Shown piece by piece: positions 16,718-25,802 of a stretch of DNA of 64,000 nucleotides. The stretch is taken from contig NZ_APNH01000005.1 in assembly GCF_040361275.1 (NCBI RefSeq), positions 310,001-374,000 of the forward strand. The letters are read 5' to 3'. A program made the translations under genes and the position numbers. This DNA is from Salinisphaera sp. T31B1 (lineage in GTDB: Bacteria > Pseudomonadota > Gammaproteobacteria > Nevskiales > Salinisphaeraceae). Numbering within the stretch: position 1 is the first letter of the stretch; each line of letters begins with the position of its first letter. The notes under the pieces are model-generated. The model saw only the letters and a list, made by a program, of their open reading frames with translations, was not told where the DNA came from and did no database searches.

Positions 16718-16957
16718 ATGCCACGCACCACCAGCGTCATTCTGAGCTCGCATTTCGAGCAATTCGTTCAGAGACAATTGGCCAGCGGTCGCTATAGCAA
16801 CGTCAGCGAAGTCATCCGCGAGTCACTACGTCAAATGGAGGACCAGGAAACGCGCTTGTCCGCGTTGCGCGCCGAGCTCGATACCGGAATCGGGCAGCTG
16901 GACCGGGGTGAGCATACCGATTGGAAAAGCCTGAAAGCCGAATTGGATGCCGGTTAA
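16718..16957 (+). CDS. parD: ParD-family antitoxin
   Basis: This 79-residue protein has a ribbon-helix-helix N-terminus (MPRTTSVILSSHFEQFVQRQ, then SGRYSNVSEVIRESLRQME), the hallmark of ParD/CC2985 antitoxins. An acidic C-terminal tail would wrap the toxin. The ATG at 16718 is preceded by a strong AGGAGG at 16705-16710; the earlier in-frame ATG at 16679 would lie inside the operator. The stop overlaps the toxin start by 11 bases. Confidence 0.9.
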   Translation: MPRTTSVILSSHFEQFVQRQLASGRYSNVSEVIRESLRQMEDQETRLSALRAELDTGIGQLDRGEHTDWKSLKAELDAG

Positions 16958-17243
16958 GGCCGTCCGTCTATCGCCAGCGGCGGCGACGGATCTGCGAAAG
17001 ATTCAGCAATACACGAGCGAGCGATGGGGCCACGAGCAGTGGCTGCGCTATTCGGATGAAGTGGATCGTCTATTCGAGCAACTGAGCGAAAATCCGGAGC
17101 TCGGGCGGCTACGTGACGAGATACGTCAGGGGCTACGCAGCGTTCCGATGGGTTCGCACGTCGTTTGGTATCGCACGCAGGCCACCAATCTAGACATTGT
17201 GCGCATACTCCATGCGGCTATGGATCCGAATATGCGGCTGTAG
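16947..17243 (+). CDS. parE: ParE-family toxin
   Basis: This 98-residue basic protein of the RelE/ParE superfamily reads VRLSPAAATDLRKIQQYTSERWG at the N-terminus and later GLRSVPMGSHVVWYR and IVRILHAAMD, the standard ParE pattern. ParE toxins inhibit DNA gyrase. It begins inside the parD gene, so translation is coupled. The pair probably stabilises the ICE. Confidence 0.9.
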   Translation: MPVKAVRLSPAAATDLRKIQQYTSERWGHEQWLRYSDEVDRLFEQLSENPELGRLRDEIRQGLRSVPMGSHVVWYRTQATNLDIVRILHAAMDPNMRL

Positions 17244-17360
17244 ATACGAAAGACGCGGCGCTGCAAAACAACGTGAAGTCGGAGTGAAGCGGTTGCCCGT
17301 TTACCGGTATACGCCGGCAGAGCTATGCTTTGTAGTGGAGAAGTCTCAAAGGGAGGCGAT

Positions 17361-17669
17361 ATGACCACGGACAACAACGCACAGACGCAGTCGACCGCGG
17401 CGCCCCAAGGGCGGTTTCGAACGATGGCGCGCTGGCTCGGTGTTGGCGCCGCTGTGGCATTCGCGGCGACGGTCATCGTCTTGGCCATCATGAACTGGCA
17501 GAGCGTTCTAATCGTGCTGGCGGTCGCAGCGATTCTGGGCCTGATGCTCAAGAATGGAATTCCTAAAAGCAATCATGATAGCGACCTGGAATGGCGATAT
17601 GGGCTTGCCGGCCCAGGTTGGTATCGCGGAGACACATTCATATGCTCTGATGAACGGGATGATCATTAG
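17361..17669 (+). CDS. Small membrane protein conserved in ICEs
   Basis: This 102-residue protein has a soluble N-terminus, two adjacent hydrophobic segments (WLGVGAAVAFAATVIVLAIM and VLIVLAVAAILGLML) and the ending DLEWRYGLAGPGWYRG. Similar short two-helix proteins occur on conjugative plasmids and ICEs next to transfer genes; function unknown. ATG 17361 has AAGGGAGG eight bases upstream. It converges on the T4SS operon end, from which it is separated by a hairpin. Confidence 0.6.
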   Translation: MTTDNNAQTQSTAAPQGRFRTMARWLGVGAAVAFAATVIVLAIMNWQSVLIVLAVAAILGLMLKNGIPKSNHDSDLEWRYGLAGPGWYRGDTFICSDERDDH

Positions 17670-17680
17670 CGTCATTTAAA

Positions 17681-17708
17681 GAGGGAAGCTGTATTTACAG
17701 CTTCCCTC
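17681..17708. terminator. Bidirectional terminator-like hairpin
   Basis: A perfect 13-bp stem (GAGGGAAGCTGTA and its complement) with a 2-base loop lies between convergent genes and overlaps the stop codon of the TraG-N gene at 17695. T-runs are weak on both sides. Confidence 0.65.
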
Positions 17709-19203
17709 CCGAGACCGTGCTTTGAGTTTTCTGGCCACCTTGCTTGCCAGCATTTCCTGTTTCGTTCCCACCTTGTTTCATGGCACCTCCCAACGCACTA
17801 CCGGCCCCAGCACCAGCCCACCCCAGCATCGCGAGCCAGGCCGTGGGAAGCACCACCACCATTGACGCCTGCACCAGGGTCAGAATAGAAATGTCATAAG
17901 CATTGGTGAGCCCGGCCATGAAGCCGAGCTTGGCTGCGTTGCTCTGGTAGAGCATGGCCACCAGGTTATTGCTCAGCCAGCGGGACAGGCCGAACCAGAA
18001 CGTCAAGGACGCCAGACCAAAGTAGGAAAACGTCAGAATCCCAGCCACCTTGAAGCTATACCCGGAGATCACGATCAAGACGGGCATGGCGATGACCATC
18101 GCCATCATCAGCAGATACTGAACCATGGGCATGGCACGCGCGGCGACATCTTTCATGCCCTCCGCGGGGAGCCAGCCCAGGCCGGCGCCGATCGCGCCGG
18201 CCACGGTTCCGACGGTACTGTTGAGTTCATTACCGCCGCCGGAACCGGACACGACATCGCTGCCCGAATTGCCGTTCGCCATCCCGCCCTGTGTGTTCAG
18301 CAGGGCCCGAATGGCATAGTCGTCAGCCGTGGCCGACGTGAACGCTGCATGGATATTCTGCCAGAGGTTGGGGTCGATCTGATCGTGTAATCGGGCCTTG
18401 AGCCCGTTCCCGGACGCCGACCACCATTGTTTGCAGGTGGGATACCCGCCTTGCGATGGGCCGGTCCCGAAGCCGGAATCGCGCGAGGCGTTGTAAGCAA
18501 ATCCCTTGACCGGCCGATGGGACTGAAAGCTGTCGTAATAGCCCGCGGTATTTAGAAAATAATGCGACCCGATCCAATCCGTATCCTTCGCCGTGGCCGC
18601 GTCCAGACTCGTGGATTTGCGGAACAGTTGGGTGCGCGATCGGCCGTAACACCAACGCTGGAACCGGACGACCTCGCTGCGCAAGGTCGGATCCTGGATC
18701 GCCGTGCGATCGAGCTCGGTGCGCAGATACTGGTAGTCGGTATCACAGGGCAGGGCTGCAAGCGCGGCATTGGTCACGCCGTTCGACACTGCGTGAACGA
18801 AGGCCCACCACAATGGAATATCGGCGGTTTTGCCGCCCAAGGACGCGCCGGCGCCGGTGGACGTGCCGCCGGTGCCCACCTTGATGCCGCACTTCTCATA
18901 ATGCTGTTGATCGTAATTCGCCGGTGCGAACTGCACGCTCATCAGGGGCACCGCAGCAAACGCATACACCAAAAGCATCGCGTACAGCGTGGTTTCGATC
19001 CGGTTGAGCGCGAGCAGCCCCTTGTTGCCTTCGTCCTCGCCTTCGCGGCGTGCGGTATACCACTCTCGCAGAATGAGCGCGGCAAAGGGCAAGGCGGCGA
19101 GCATCGTTTTATTCAAGACGCCCCAGATCGCGTTGTTCACGATCCAGCCGAGCATCAGCACGACGTTCTCGAAAAAATCGAATACGGACAGATCCACGCT
19201 CAT
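17695..19203 (-). CDS. traG: Conjugal transfer TraG N-terminal domain protein
   Basis: This 502-residue protein closes the T4SS operon. It has hydrophobic helices near the N-terminus (TMLAALPFAALILREW and TLYAMLLVYAFAAVPL), a large periplasmic part with the Cys pairs typical of this group, and further helices after residue 370. It ends in a Gly/Gln-rich tail. The N-terminal MSVDLSVFDFFENVVLMLGW matches the PFGI-1 class TraG-N proteins, which take part in mating-pair stabilisation and pilus assembly in the inner membrane. GGAGG precedes ATG 19203. No C-terminal entry-exclusion domain is present. Confidence 0.85.
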   Translation of the reverse strand: MSVDLSVFDFFENVVLMLGWIVNNAIWGVLNKTMLAALPFAALILREWYTARREGEDEGNKGLLALNRIETTLYAMLLVYAFAAVPLMSVQFAPANYDQQHYEKCGIKVGTGGTSTGAGASLGGKTADIPLWWAFVHAVSNGVTNAALAALPCDTDYQYLRTELDRTAIQDPTLRSEVVRFQRWCYGRSRTQLFRKSTSLDAATAKDTDWIGSHYFLNTAGYYDSFQSHRPVKGFAYNASRDSGFGTGPSQGGYPTCKQWWSASGNGLKARLHDQIDPNLWQNIHAAFTSATADDYAIRALLNTQGGMANGNSGSDVVSGSGGGNELNSTVGTVAGAIGAGLGWLPAEGMKDVAARAMPMVQYLLMMAMVIAMPVLIVISGYSFKVAGILTFSYFGLASLTFWFGLSRWLSNNLVAMLYQSNAAKLGFMAGLTNAYDISILTLVQASMVVVLPTAWLAMLGWAGAGAGSALGGAMKQGGNETGNAGKQGGQKTQSTVSGGKL

Positions 19204-19214
19204 GACAACCTCCG

Positions 19215-19589
19215 TCAGCCCGCCATCATCCAGTCGATGAGATCGGGTGCATTCGCCACCTCGACCGCGACGATCACCACCAGGAACATCCGCTCGACAC
19301 GAACGAGTCGTTGGTGTGCGGCCTCACCGCCGTCCGTCTGACGGTTCTGCAGAGCGCGCAGCCGCGGGCGCCAGCGCGTGATATAGAGCGTGCCGATGAC
19401 GACATAGATGCCGATACGCCAGAGCAGGGCGTAAGGGGCGATGCGGGTCAGGCAGTGGCTGAAGGCAACCGCGCCGCCGGCCATTGATACCCCAACCGCA
19501 ACGAGCGCGAGCGCCACGACGAGGACCGCGGCCCAGGCGAACACAAAGACCGTCCAGGCGCCGATCCGGCTGGCTCTACTGGCTGCCAT
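19215..19589 (-). CDS. T4SS operon membrane protein (hypothetical)
   Basis: This protein of about 124 residues has three hydrophobic helices (FVFAWAAVLVVALALVAVGV, RIAPYALLWRIGIYVVIG and FLVVIVAVEVANA) and a basic loop. A small membrane protein at this position, between the PFL_4711 and TraG-N genes, is usual in PFGI-1-class elements. ATG 19589 is chosen because it overlaps the upstream stop by only 14 bases; a start at 19661 would overlap by 86. Confidence 0.65.
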   Translation of the reverse strand: MAASRASRIGAWTVFVFAWAAVLVVALALVAVGVSMAGGAVAFSHCLTRIAPYALLWRIGIYVVIGTLYITRWRPRLRALQNRQTDGGEAAHQRLVRVERMFLVVIVAVEVANAPDLIDWMMAG

Positions 19590-21030
19590 CGATAGCGCCC
19601 CGGCTGTCGGTCTCGCGATCGCCTGTCCGCGTGTTGGCCGGCGCGCCGCGATCGGCGGCACCGCGGTTGCGGGTCAAGGCCATCGCGGCGGCGTTGTGGG
19701 CCAGCGACCGGCGGACCTCCATCTCGGTGCGCAGTGCCTGGATCCCGCGATCGAGATGGGTCAACTCGCCGTCGATGGCGTCCTGGCCTTTCCTGTTGTT
19801 GGCGATACCGGGCTCGTCCGAGCCGGCTAGTATGATTCGCCGGGCCCAGAGGGCTTGCGTGAGCGTGCGCGCCAACGCCATCTCGGCGGCCAGACGGTGT
19901 GTCAACAGTGGCCCCTGCGGGTCATGTTGTAGCGATTTGATGACGCCGCGGGAGACCGACAAGGTGGCGCCCGCTGAGACTTCGCGCAGTTTGGCGGCCG
20001 TGATCGGCTGACTGCCGTTCGCCATGGCCGTCAGTTTCTGCTCGATCGCGTCCTGCTGGTCCTCGAGCGCGCGCATCAGGCCGGTACCGGACTTCGACTC
20101 AACCTTCTCGCAGCCGCTGCAGGTCCGGATCTGTTTATCGCCGACGACATCGGTAATCCAGTCTGAGGCATCGGTGGGCGAGCCCCAGACGGTGCACATG
20201 CCACCGTGACACCCGGTACCCGTGCCGGCGTTGCTCCCACCGGATCCCGAACCGCCGCTGCCAGGCCACGCGCCGCTGGACGTCGGCACGCTGCCCCAGC
20301 CCTGGCCACCGCCGGATACCGGTTGCGTGCTGGTCGGATCCGAACGCCCGTGCAGGATGTTGTATCCGGCCACGGCGGTATCGTGGATTACCTTAACAGG
20401 CTGTTGCGCGATGCCGCCGCGCTTTTCACCGCCGACCCAGGTCACGCCCTTGTCGCCACCCTGGGATTCGACGGTCTGCTCGGCAGCCACGGCATCGCCA
20501 TTGGTCGCGGCCGTATACTGCCAATTCTCGGCCTGGGCCTGTTGCTGCCAGCCGCCCGACGTGATCGCATCGGCGGCGCGCTTGGCCATGGCCTTGCACG
20601 ACGTCTTGGCTTTGTTGAAATCCAGCCGACCTTGTAGCACGCCGTTGGACAGCAGGTCATAGAGACCGGGCGCGGCGCGTTGGATGATCATGGCGGGCAG
20701 GGCGGCCACCGCGCCGGTGGCGTTCTGCACGACCGAGCCCATCATGTCCTGAAAGCCGCGGGTTGCGCCGTTGAGCTGATTGGCGACGGTCGCCTGCGGA
20801 TCGAGTCCGCTGCAGGCCGAGCCTTGATTCCAGTTGATGCCCAGCCCGAGGCTGCCGGGCTGATAGCCGCGGCCGGCCGACGCGCTCACCGGGCCACCGC
20901 CGCCAATCTGGTAGTAAAGATCGTCGCCGGCGGCCGATGAGGCGATTGGTGGCAGCATCAGGCATATTGCGCCGGCAATCGCCATACCAGCAGTCAGCGT
21001 GCGGCGTCGTGCAAGTCGATCGCGCAACAT
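19576..21030 (-). CDS. ICE protein, PFL_4711 family (TraH-like)
   Basis: This 484-residue exported protein has an N-terminal hydrophobic signal (MAIAGAICLMLPPIASSAAG) and then DDLYYQIGGGGPVSASAG, the start of the PFL_4711 (TIGR03755) family. A Cys-rich Gly/Ser linker follows (GTGCHGGMC) and a C-terminal helical region. It is the functional equivalent of F-plasmid TraH and probably helps assemble the conjugative pilus in the periplasm. The Cys residues make it a likely client of the DsbG-like protein at 12357. Confidence 0.88.
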   Translation of the reverse strand: MLRDRLARRRTLTAGMAIAGAICLMLPPIASSAAGDDLYYQIGGGGPVSASAGRGYQPGSLGLGINWNQGSACSGLDPQATVANQLNGATRGFQDMMGSVVQNATGAVAALPAMIIQRAAPGLYDLLSNGVLQGRLDFNKAKTSCKAMAKRAADAITSGGWQQQAQAENWQYTAATNGDAVAAEQTVESQGGDKGVTWVGGEKRGGIAQQPVKVIHDTAVAGYNILHGRSDPTSTQPVSGGGQGWGSVPTSSGAWPGSGGSGSGGSNAGTGTGCHGGMCTVWGSPTDASDWITDVVGDKQIRTCSGCEKVESKSGTGLMRALEDQQDAIEQKLTAMANGSQPITAAKLREVSAGATLSVSRGVIKSLQHDPQGPLLTHRLAAEMALARTLTQALWARRIILAGSDEPGIANNRKGQDAIDGELTHLDRGIQALRTEMEVRRSLAHNAAAMALTRNRGAADRGAPANTRTGDRETDSRGAIDGSQ

Positions 21031-21042
21031 GGCGTCTCCCCC

Positions 21043-21462
21043 TTATTGGTGGCCCGGCTGGATCCGGGACAACTGCCAGAGCTCATCGCCGGCGCGGCGA
21101 TAGAGCAGGATCATGGGTTCGGTTGTGCCGGCACTACGCCGGGCCCGGTCCAACGCCGCGTTGTAGCCGGGGAGTACCCGGTTAGCCTGTTGGGCGTGCT
21201 GTATCTGTTCGACATTGAGCTTGTAGCTCGCCGTGGCATGGAACTGAATACGGTTCTCGCTCAACTGATTGCGGTGGTCGACCGTGAACTGGTCAATATC
21301 GAGCAGGCCGTGAAAGCGTTGATTCAGACGATCGAGAACGTCCAGGCGCACCGTGTCGGCGGACGGCCCGACATCGGACCCGCAGCCGGCCACCATCGTG
21401 ATACACAGCATCAGCGCCATCGGCAGTGCGGTGCGCAGAGTTGAAGACCGGAAATGGCTCAT
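21043..21462 (-). CDS. Lipoprotein in the T4SS operon
   Basis: This 139-residue protein has a lipoprotein signal (MALMLCITMVAGC, lipobox VAGC) and a soluble helical domain (LDVLDRLNQRFHGLLDIDQF, then QLSENRIQFHATASYKL). It has no family that I recognise. It sits between the PFL_4710 and PFL_4711 genes, which in related elements are usually adjacent, so it looks like an insertion into the canonical order. GGGAG precedes ATG 21462. Confidence 0.7.
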   Translation of the reverse strand: MSHFRSSTLRTALPMALMLCITMVAGCGSDVGPSADTVRLDVLDRLNQRFHGLLDIDQFTVDHRNQLSENRIQFHATASYKLNVEQIQHAQQANRVLPGYNAALDRARRSAGTTEPMILLYRRAGDELWQLSRIQPGHQ

Positions 21463-21472
21463 CGGGGTCTCC

Positions 21473-22429
21473 CTAGCTGGCAAAAATCAGTTCCTGGCCG
21501 CGGCGCTGGCAGCATTCATAAGGCCGCCACAACGCCCAGACGTAGTCGCCGTCGTCGGCGAGCACGTCGCTAAAGCTGGCCGTGATGCCGCGATCGGGAA
21601 ACACCGAGCACGATTGGGTCGGGTCGGGTTGCAGGCGTTGCCATTTGCCCGTCGACGCATCACCCTCGGTGATCGGATCCGGCGGCCAGTAGCCCGCACG
21701 TGGGCTCGCGTTCAGCGGCGTGTATACATGCGGCTGCCCCTCGCGCGTGACGAAGTCGGCCACACGCTGGGCGATCACGGCCGCAGCCTTGTAGTCGTTG
21801 GCCTGATTGATGAAGCCCGAGCGGGGATAGACGTTGCCCCAGATGTCACCGGTCGACCCGACTTCCCGCATACCGGGCGTCAGAGCTTCGGGGTAACCCG
21901 ACTCCGGCACGCCGCCACGCCAAGCCAGGGAATCGAAGACCGACAGGAAATAGGGCTGCATCGGCGTGGCCGCGGAGTCGCAGGTATAGCCCACACTCGA
22001 CAGCAGATCGAAGCCGGCCGCGGCGGGATGGCCCACCGCGTCGGCGTTCTTGAACCGGACGTTACGGTGATCGCGGCCGGCCCGACCCTCGGTCTGGTTG
22101 CCACCCGCTTGGGCCGTGGCGTTGCTGGGTGCCAGGGGCGAAATCACCGACCAGGGATTGTCGCCGGTCTGCTGATACACCGACACCACCAGATCCGGCA
22201 TGTAGTGCCGGACCTTGACGCTGGTCTGCGTATAGCAGCCGAACGGTGTACAGGTCAGCCATACGCAGACGCCAGTGACTTTATAGTCCAGGCAGTTCCA
22301 TGAGGCCGCCGAGGCAACGATCGTACCGGTATCGATGGCCCGGGCCGAGCGTGGCACGATGGACGCACTCACGAGCAGCGTCAGCGCGGCAAACAGTAGA
22401 ATCGGGGTGCGTCGATGACTCATGATCAT
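21473..22429 (-). CDS. ICE protein, PFL_4710 family (TraU-like)
   Basis: This 318-residue secreted protein has a signal peptide ending near SARA. It then reads SWNCLDYKVTGVCVWLTCTP, the Cys-rich opening of the TraU/PFL_4710 (TIGR03756) family, with several more Cys pairs (PYECCQRRG near the C-terminus). TraU-type proteins are essential for mating-pair formation. The ATG overlaps the upstream stop (ATGA). Confidence 0.9.
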   Translation of the reverse strand: MIMSHRRTPILLFAALTLLVSASIVPRSARAIDTGTIVASAASWNCLDYKVTGVCVWLTCTPFGCYTQTSVKVRHYMPDLVVSVYQQTGDNPWSVISPLAPSNATAQAGGNQTEGRAGRDHRNVRFKNADAVGHPAAAGFDLLSSVGYTCDSAATPMQPYFLSVFDSLAWRGGVPESGYPEALTPGMREVGSTGDIWGNVYPRSGFINQANDYKAAAVIAQRVADFVTREGQPHVYTPLNASPRAGYWPPDPITEGDASTGKWQRLQPDPTQSCSVFPDRGITASFSDVLADDGDYVWALWRPYECCQRRGQELIFAS

Positions 22430-22917
22430 TTCTCCCTGGCTGCGGCCCGGTGGATCTCGGCGACCGCGGCTTTGACGTTTGGTTGGCCATAGACGACGTA
22501 CCGGCCATCAACCACGACGGCCGGTACTTTCGTCACGCCCAGACGCCAGGCCCGCAAAAGGCCCTCGTAGGCCTGGCCATAGGATTTTCTGAAGCGGGAC
22601 AGACGCTTCTGAACCGCCCGAGCGGCGGCGTCTTGCGTGCCGGGCAGGCCGTCCGACAGCTGCTTGTCGAGCCGCGAGGGCTGGTCGAGCTCGACCACGG
22701 TCACGCCATCCGGGACATGGGTGACCGGCACGCCCGCGATCATGAAGACCTCGGTCTTGGCCATCGCCGGCAGACTCGCGAGCAGTAAACCCGCGCAGAG
22801 TGTCGTGACCGCGAGCGCGGCAATAACCGACGCCTGACGGAATTTGACCCCCCGCTTGCCTTTGACCGTCTTGAACGGCGCGCGTACCTGGGACGCGTCG
22901 AGACGATTCGGTTTCAT
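22426..22917 (-). CDS. ICE protein, PFL_4709 family (TrbC-like)
   Basis: This 163-residue protein has one N-terminal hydrophobic segment and a thioredoxin-like C-terminal part (AWRLGVTKVPAVVVDGRYVVYGQ) characteristic of the TIGR03757/TrbC pilus-assembly group. The usual N-terminal FxxxxxPVxxxP pattern appears as EVFMIAGVPVTHVPDG. It overlaps both neighbours by four bases. No CxxC is present, so it is unlikely to be redox-active itself. Confidence 0.85.
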   Translation of the reverse strand: MKPNRLDASQVRAPFKTVKGKRGVKFRQASVIAALAVTTLCAGLLLASLPAMAKTEVFMIAGVPVTHVPDGVTVVELDQPSRLDKQLSDGLPGTQDAAARAVQKRLSRFRKSYGQAYEGLLRAWRLGVTKVPAVVVDGRYVVYGQPNVKAAVAEIHRAAAREK

Positions 22918-25802
22918 GATGCGCCCTGATGGTTGGCGCCGGCGGTCGATTTCATGCCGCGCGCTTCGTCCATCTTCGCGGCGATATGCAACGCCGCATC
23001 AAGCTCGCTGCAGCCAAGCTCGTTCATCACTTGGCGGCGCTCGGCTTTTTCCTCGCCCTCGGTGCCGGCCAGCGCCAGATAACGGCTTTGCGGCACGATC
23101 CGGAACAGCGCCTCGAGGCGATCCGCGAGTACCACGCCCTCGGTATATTTGCCGTTGGCTTTGGTCGCCGACCGGATCAGCTGTTTCTGGTCAGCCGACA
23201 GCGTTTTGAAACGCGCCAGTTGCTCGATTTCATCGGGGGGCGTCACCAGACAGACATACCACTCGATCATGTTGAGCAGCCGTGTGGCGGCGTCCGGGAA
23301 ATCCTCGAGGTTCTGGGTTGCCAGCCAGATCCAGTAGGACAGCTTGCGGCCCATCTTTCCGGCCTTGACCAGATAGGGCGACAGCAGTGGGTTGACGGTG
23401 ACGACGTGACACTCGTCGATCGCCTGGATGATCGGTCGCCCGGAATACTGGTCGCGCTCGGCGATGCCGATGATGATGTTGGTGAGGCTGATCACCGACA
23501 GCGCCAGCTGGGCTTCGTAGCCGTCCCGCGAATAATGGGCCAGATCGACTACGGTCACGTCGCACTCGGGCCAGGCGTCGCCTTCGCGGTTGAACACCTG
23601 GCCGTCGAAGCCGTCGCACAACAGGCCCATGGATTCGGCCATGTCGTGGGCCTTGGCCCGGCGGACATCGGGCAGGTCCTCGCTGCGCGACAGTGCATAC
23701 AGCGCATTGCGCACGTCCTCGGCCAGGCACTGGCGGTTCTCGGCCTTCGTGGTGACGGCCGCGTTGTAGATCGCATCGCGGACCAGGCGCCGATCCGAGC
23801 GCCGGAACTCCGCGTCCTCCTTCGCGTCGCCGCCGGTGATCATCAGCCGCGCAGTGATCTCCATCTCGCCCAGCAGATCGCGCTCGCTGTCGTCATCCTC
23901 GTCTTCGGCGACCGGTGCGGGTTCATCCGAATGGCGATCGTCGGCCCGGTCAAACACGCTGCGCGCCTGAGCCGCATCTGCCGCGAGCAGCCGATGGGCG
24001 TCGGCGAACAGCGGCAGGGGCGGGGCCGCGCCCGGCGCCAGTTTCACTTTGTTGACCGACAGGCCATGCCGGGCCAGATCGTCGGCCAGCAGGCCGAAGG
24101 AGTTGCCGACCTCGATGATGAACAGCCGCGGCTTGCGCAGTGCCATGACCTGGGAAAAGATCGCGTTCAACGTCGCCGACTTGCCGGCGCCGGTGGGTCC
24201 GAATATCAGCATATGCCCGTTCTTGGCGCGATCGTCGAGCGACAGCGGGTCGAACGAGAACGTGCCGCCACCGCGGTTGAAGAACGACAGCCCCGGATGG
24301 CCGGTACCGCGCGAACGCCCAAAAAACGGCGTCAGGTTGGCCAGATGCTGCACATAAGCCAGCTGGGTATACCAGGCGTGCTTGTCCTCGGCCGGGTCGT
24401 AGGCCATGGGTAGCCAGCGCAGGTAGGTATTCAGTGGTGCGACTTCGTCTTCGGCCGCGACCGGCTTGAGCTTGGCCTGTTGCAGCTGGGTGGTCAGGGT
24501 GAGCATGCGTCGCCGCAGGTCCGCATCGTTGTCGCCCCGGATGAAAAAGGTCAGGGCGTACTGATACAGCTTATGTTGTTCGGCCAGCATTGCCCGCGCC
24601 TTGTCGCAGTCATGGCGGACCTGTGTGGCTTTGACGCTGTCGCCCACGGCTTTGGCGCGCAGCCGGTTGATATGGTCTTCCAGCGGCTCCTGGGGCGTGG
24701 CCACGATCGTGAGTGCCATGATCGTGTCCTCGGGCAGCTGATCCATGATCGCGTTGTAGGCCTGGCCCTTGGAACGCGACATCTCGCCGGTGATATGACC
24801 GACGTCGGGTGCCCGGCGCATTTCCTCGACCGGAATCGCCCGATGCGGCAGACCGTCGAAATACCAGACGCCGGTCTCGACGTCGCCGACCGGGTTGTTG
24901 TGGATCACGTCTTCGCCGAGATCGTAGTGCGCGAGCGCCGCGATCTCGTCGTCACCGGGATAGGTCATGCGTTGATAGAACGGATCCGGATCGTCCGGGT
25001 CACTGGCCGGCGCCGGATTGAACCAGGGCAGCAGCCAGTGTTGGACGGCCGCGCCATCCATACGCTCGATATGCACACCCGAGCCGGACAGGGCCGCGGT
25101 CACCCGGTCATAGACCCGGTTGGCCTCGTCCTCGGCGACCGGCGCCTCAACGCTCGATCCGAGCCAGCGATACAGTAGCAGCCGCACGCGGCGCGTCTGG
25201 CCGCGCCAGCGTGTATTCGTGATGCGGTCATCGTGAAAGATGCCGCCCGGCCGGGAAATCGTGTGCAGATGATCGGCCATACCATTCAGCCAAGCCTGGG
25301 TGAACGCATCATCGGCCAGATGCGGCGCGGCATGGGCCCGCAACGCATTCACATCGTGGGTCGGATCGATCTCGTCGCGCGCGAAGATTTGGATCACCCA
25401 GGGATTGTTGTCGTACTCGGGCAGGCCGTCCTGGAATCCCGATTCGATCTGATCACGCACGGCCGACAGGGCGTCCTGCGAGCGGCCCTCGGTCGGGACC
25501 GGCCGAATCTCGGCCGCGATGCCGACCGACATCCCGTCCTCGAGCAGGAAACAGCCCGATTCGGCCAGATACTCCACGAAGGGCAAGTAACGGCTGAATG
25601 AGGGCCCGCGGTCATAGGATTGCCTGATTTCGCTGCGCGTGAGCGGCGTGCCGCGCGGCTGACCGTGCTGGCTGTTCGTGTCGTCGACGGGATCCGGCTG
25701 CGGCGTGTGGCCGTCGCCGGCGTCGGCGCTGGCCTGATGGAATCGCTTACTCGGCAGCAATCGGAAGATTGGACCGAATAGCGCGTCGACCGGCGTGCTC
25801 AT
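22914..25802 (-). CDS. Conjugative transfer ATPase, PFL_4706 family (TraC/VirB4-like)
   Basis: This 962-residue ATPase of the VirB4/TraC class energises pilus assembly at the cytoplasmic face of the T4SS. Walker A is FGPTGAGKSATLN (about residue 530) and Walker B lies in IIQAIDECHV (about 797). The N-terminal half contains the TraC-F-like region (YLPFVEYLAESGCFLLED). Length is normal for TIGR03744. It overlaps the lipoprotein gene upstream and the PFL_4709 gene downstream by ATGA, so stoichiometry is probably coupled. Confidence 0.95.
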   Translation of the reverse strand: MSTPVDALFGPIFRLLPSKRFHQASADAGDGHTPQPDPVDDTNSQHGQPRGTPLTRSEIRQSYDRGPSFSRYLPFVEYLAESGCFLLEDGMSVGIAAEIRPVPTEGRSQDALSAVRDQIESGFQDGLPEYDNNPWVIQIFARDEIDPTHDVNALRAHAAPHLADDAFTQAWLNGMADHLHTISRPGGIFHDDRITNTRWRGQTRRVRLLLYRWLGSSVEAPVAEDEANRVYDRVTAALSGSGVHIERMDGAAVQHWLLPWFNPAPASDPDDPDPFYQRMTYPGDDEIAALAHYDLGEDVIHNNPVGDVETGVWYFDGLPHRAIPVEEMRRAPDVGHITGEMSRSKGQAYNAIMDQLPEDTIMALTIVATPQEPLEDHINRLRAKAVGDSVKATQVRHDCDKARAMLAEQHKLYQYALTFFIRGDNDADLRRRMLTLTTQLQQAKLKPVAAEDEVAPLNTYLRWLPMAYDPAEDKHAWYTQLAYVQHLANLTPFFGRSRGTGHPGLSFFNRGGGTFSFDPLSLDDRAKNGHMLIFGPTGAGKSATLNAIFSQVMALRKPRLFIIEVGNSFGLLADDLARHGLSVNKVKLAPGAAPPLPLFADAHRLLAADAAQARSVFDRADDRHSDEPAPVAEDEDDDSERDLLGEMEITARLMITGGDAKEDAEFRRSDRRLVRDAIYNAAVTTKAENRQCLAEDVRNALYALSRSEDLPDVRRAKAHDMAESMGLLCDGFDGQVFNREGDAWPECDVTVVDLAHYSRDGYEAQLALSVISLTNIIIGIAERDQYSGRPIIQAIDECHVVTVNPLLSPYLVKAGKMGRKLSYWIWLATQNLEDFPDAATRLLNMIEWYVCLVTPPDEIEQLARFKTLSADQKQLIRSATKANGKYTEGVVLADRLEALFRIVPQSRYLALAGTEGEEKAERRQVMNELGCSELDAALHIAAKMDEARGMKSTAGANHQGAS

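Noticed and set aside
22929-24413. Long plus-strand open frame of 494 codons
   Set aside because: It is antisense to the T4SS ATPase gene and has no domain; it reflects GC-rich codon bias.
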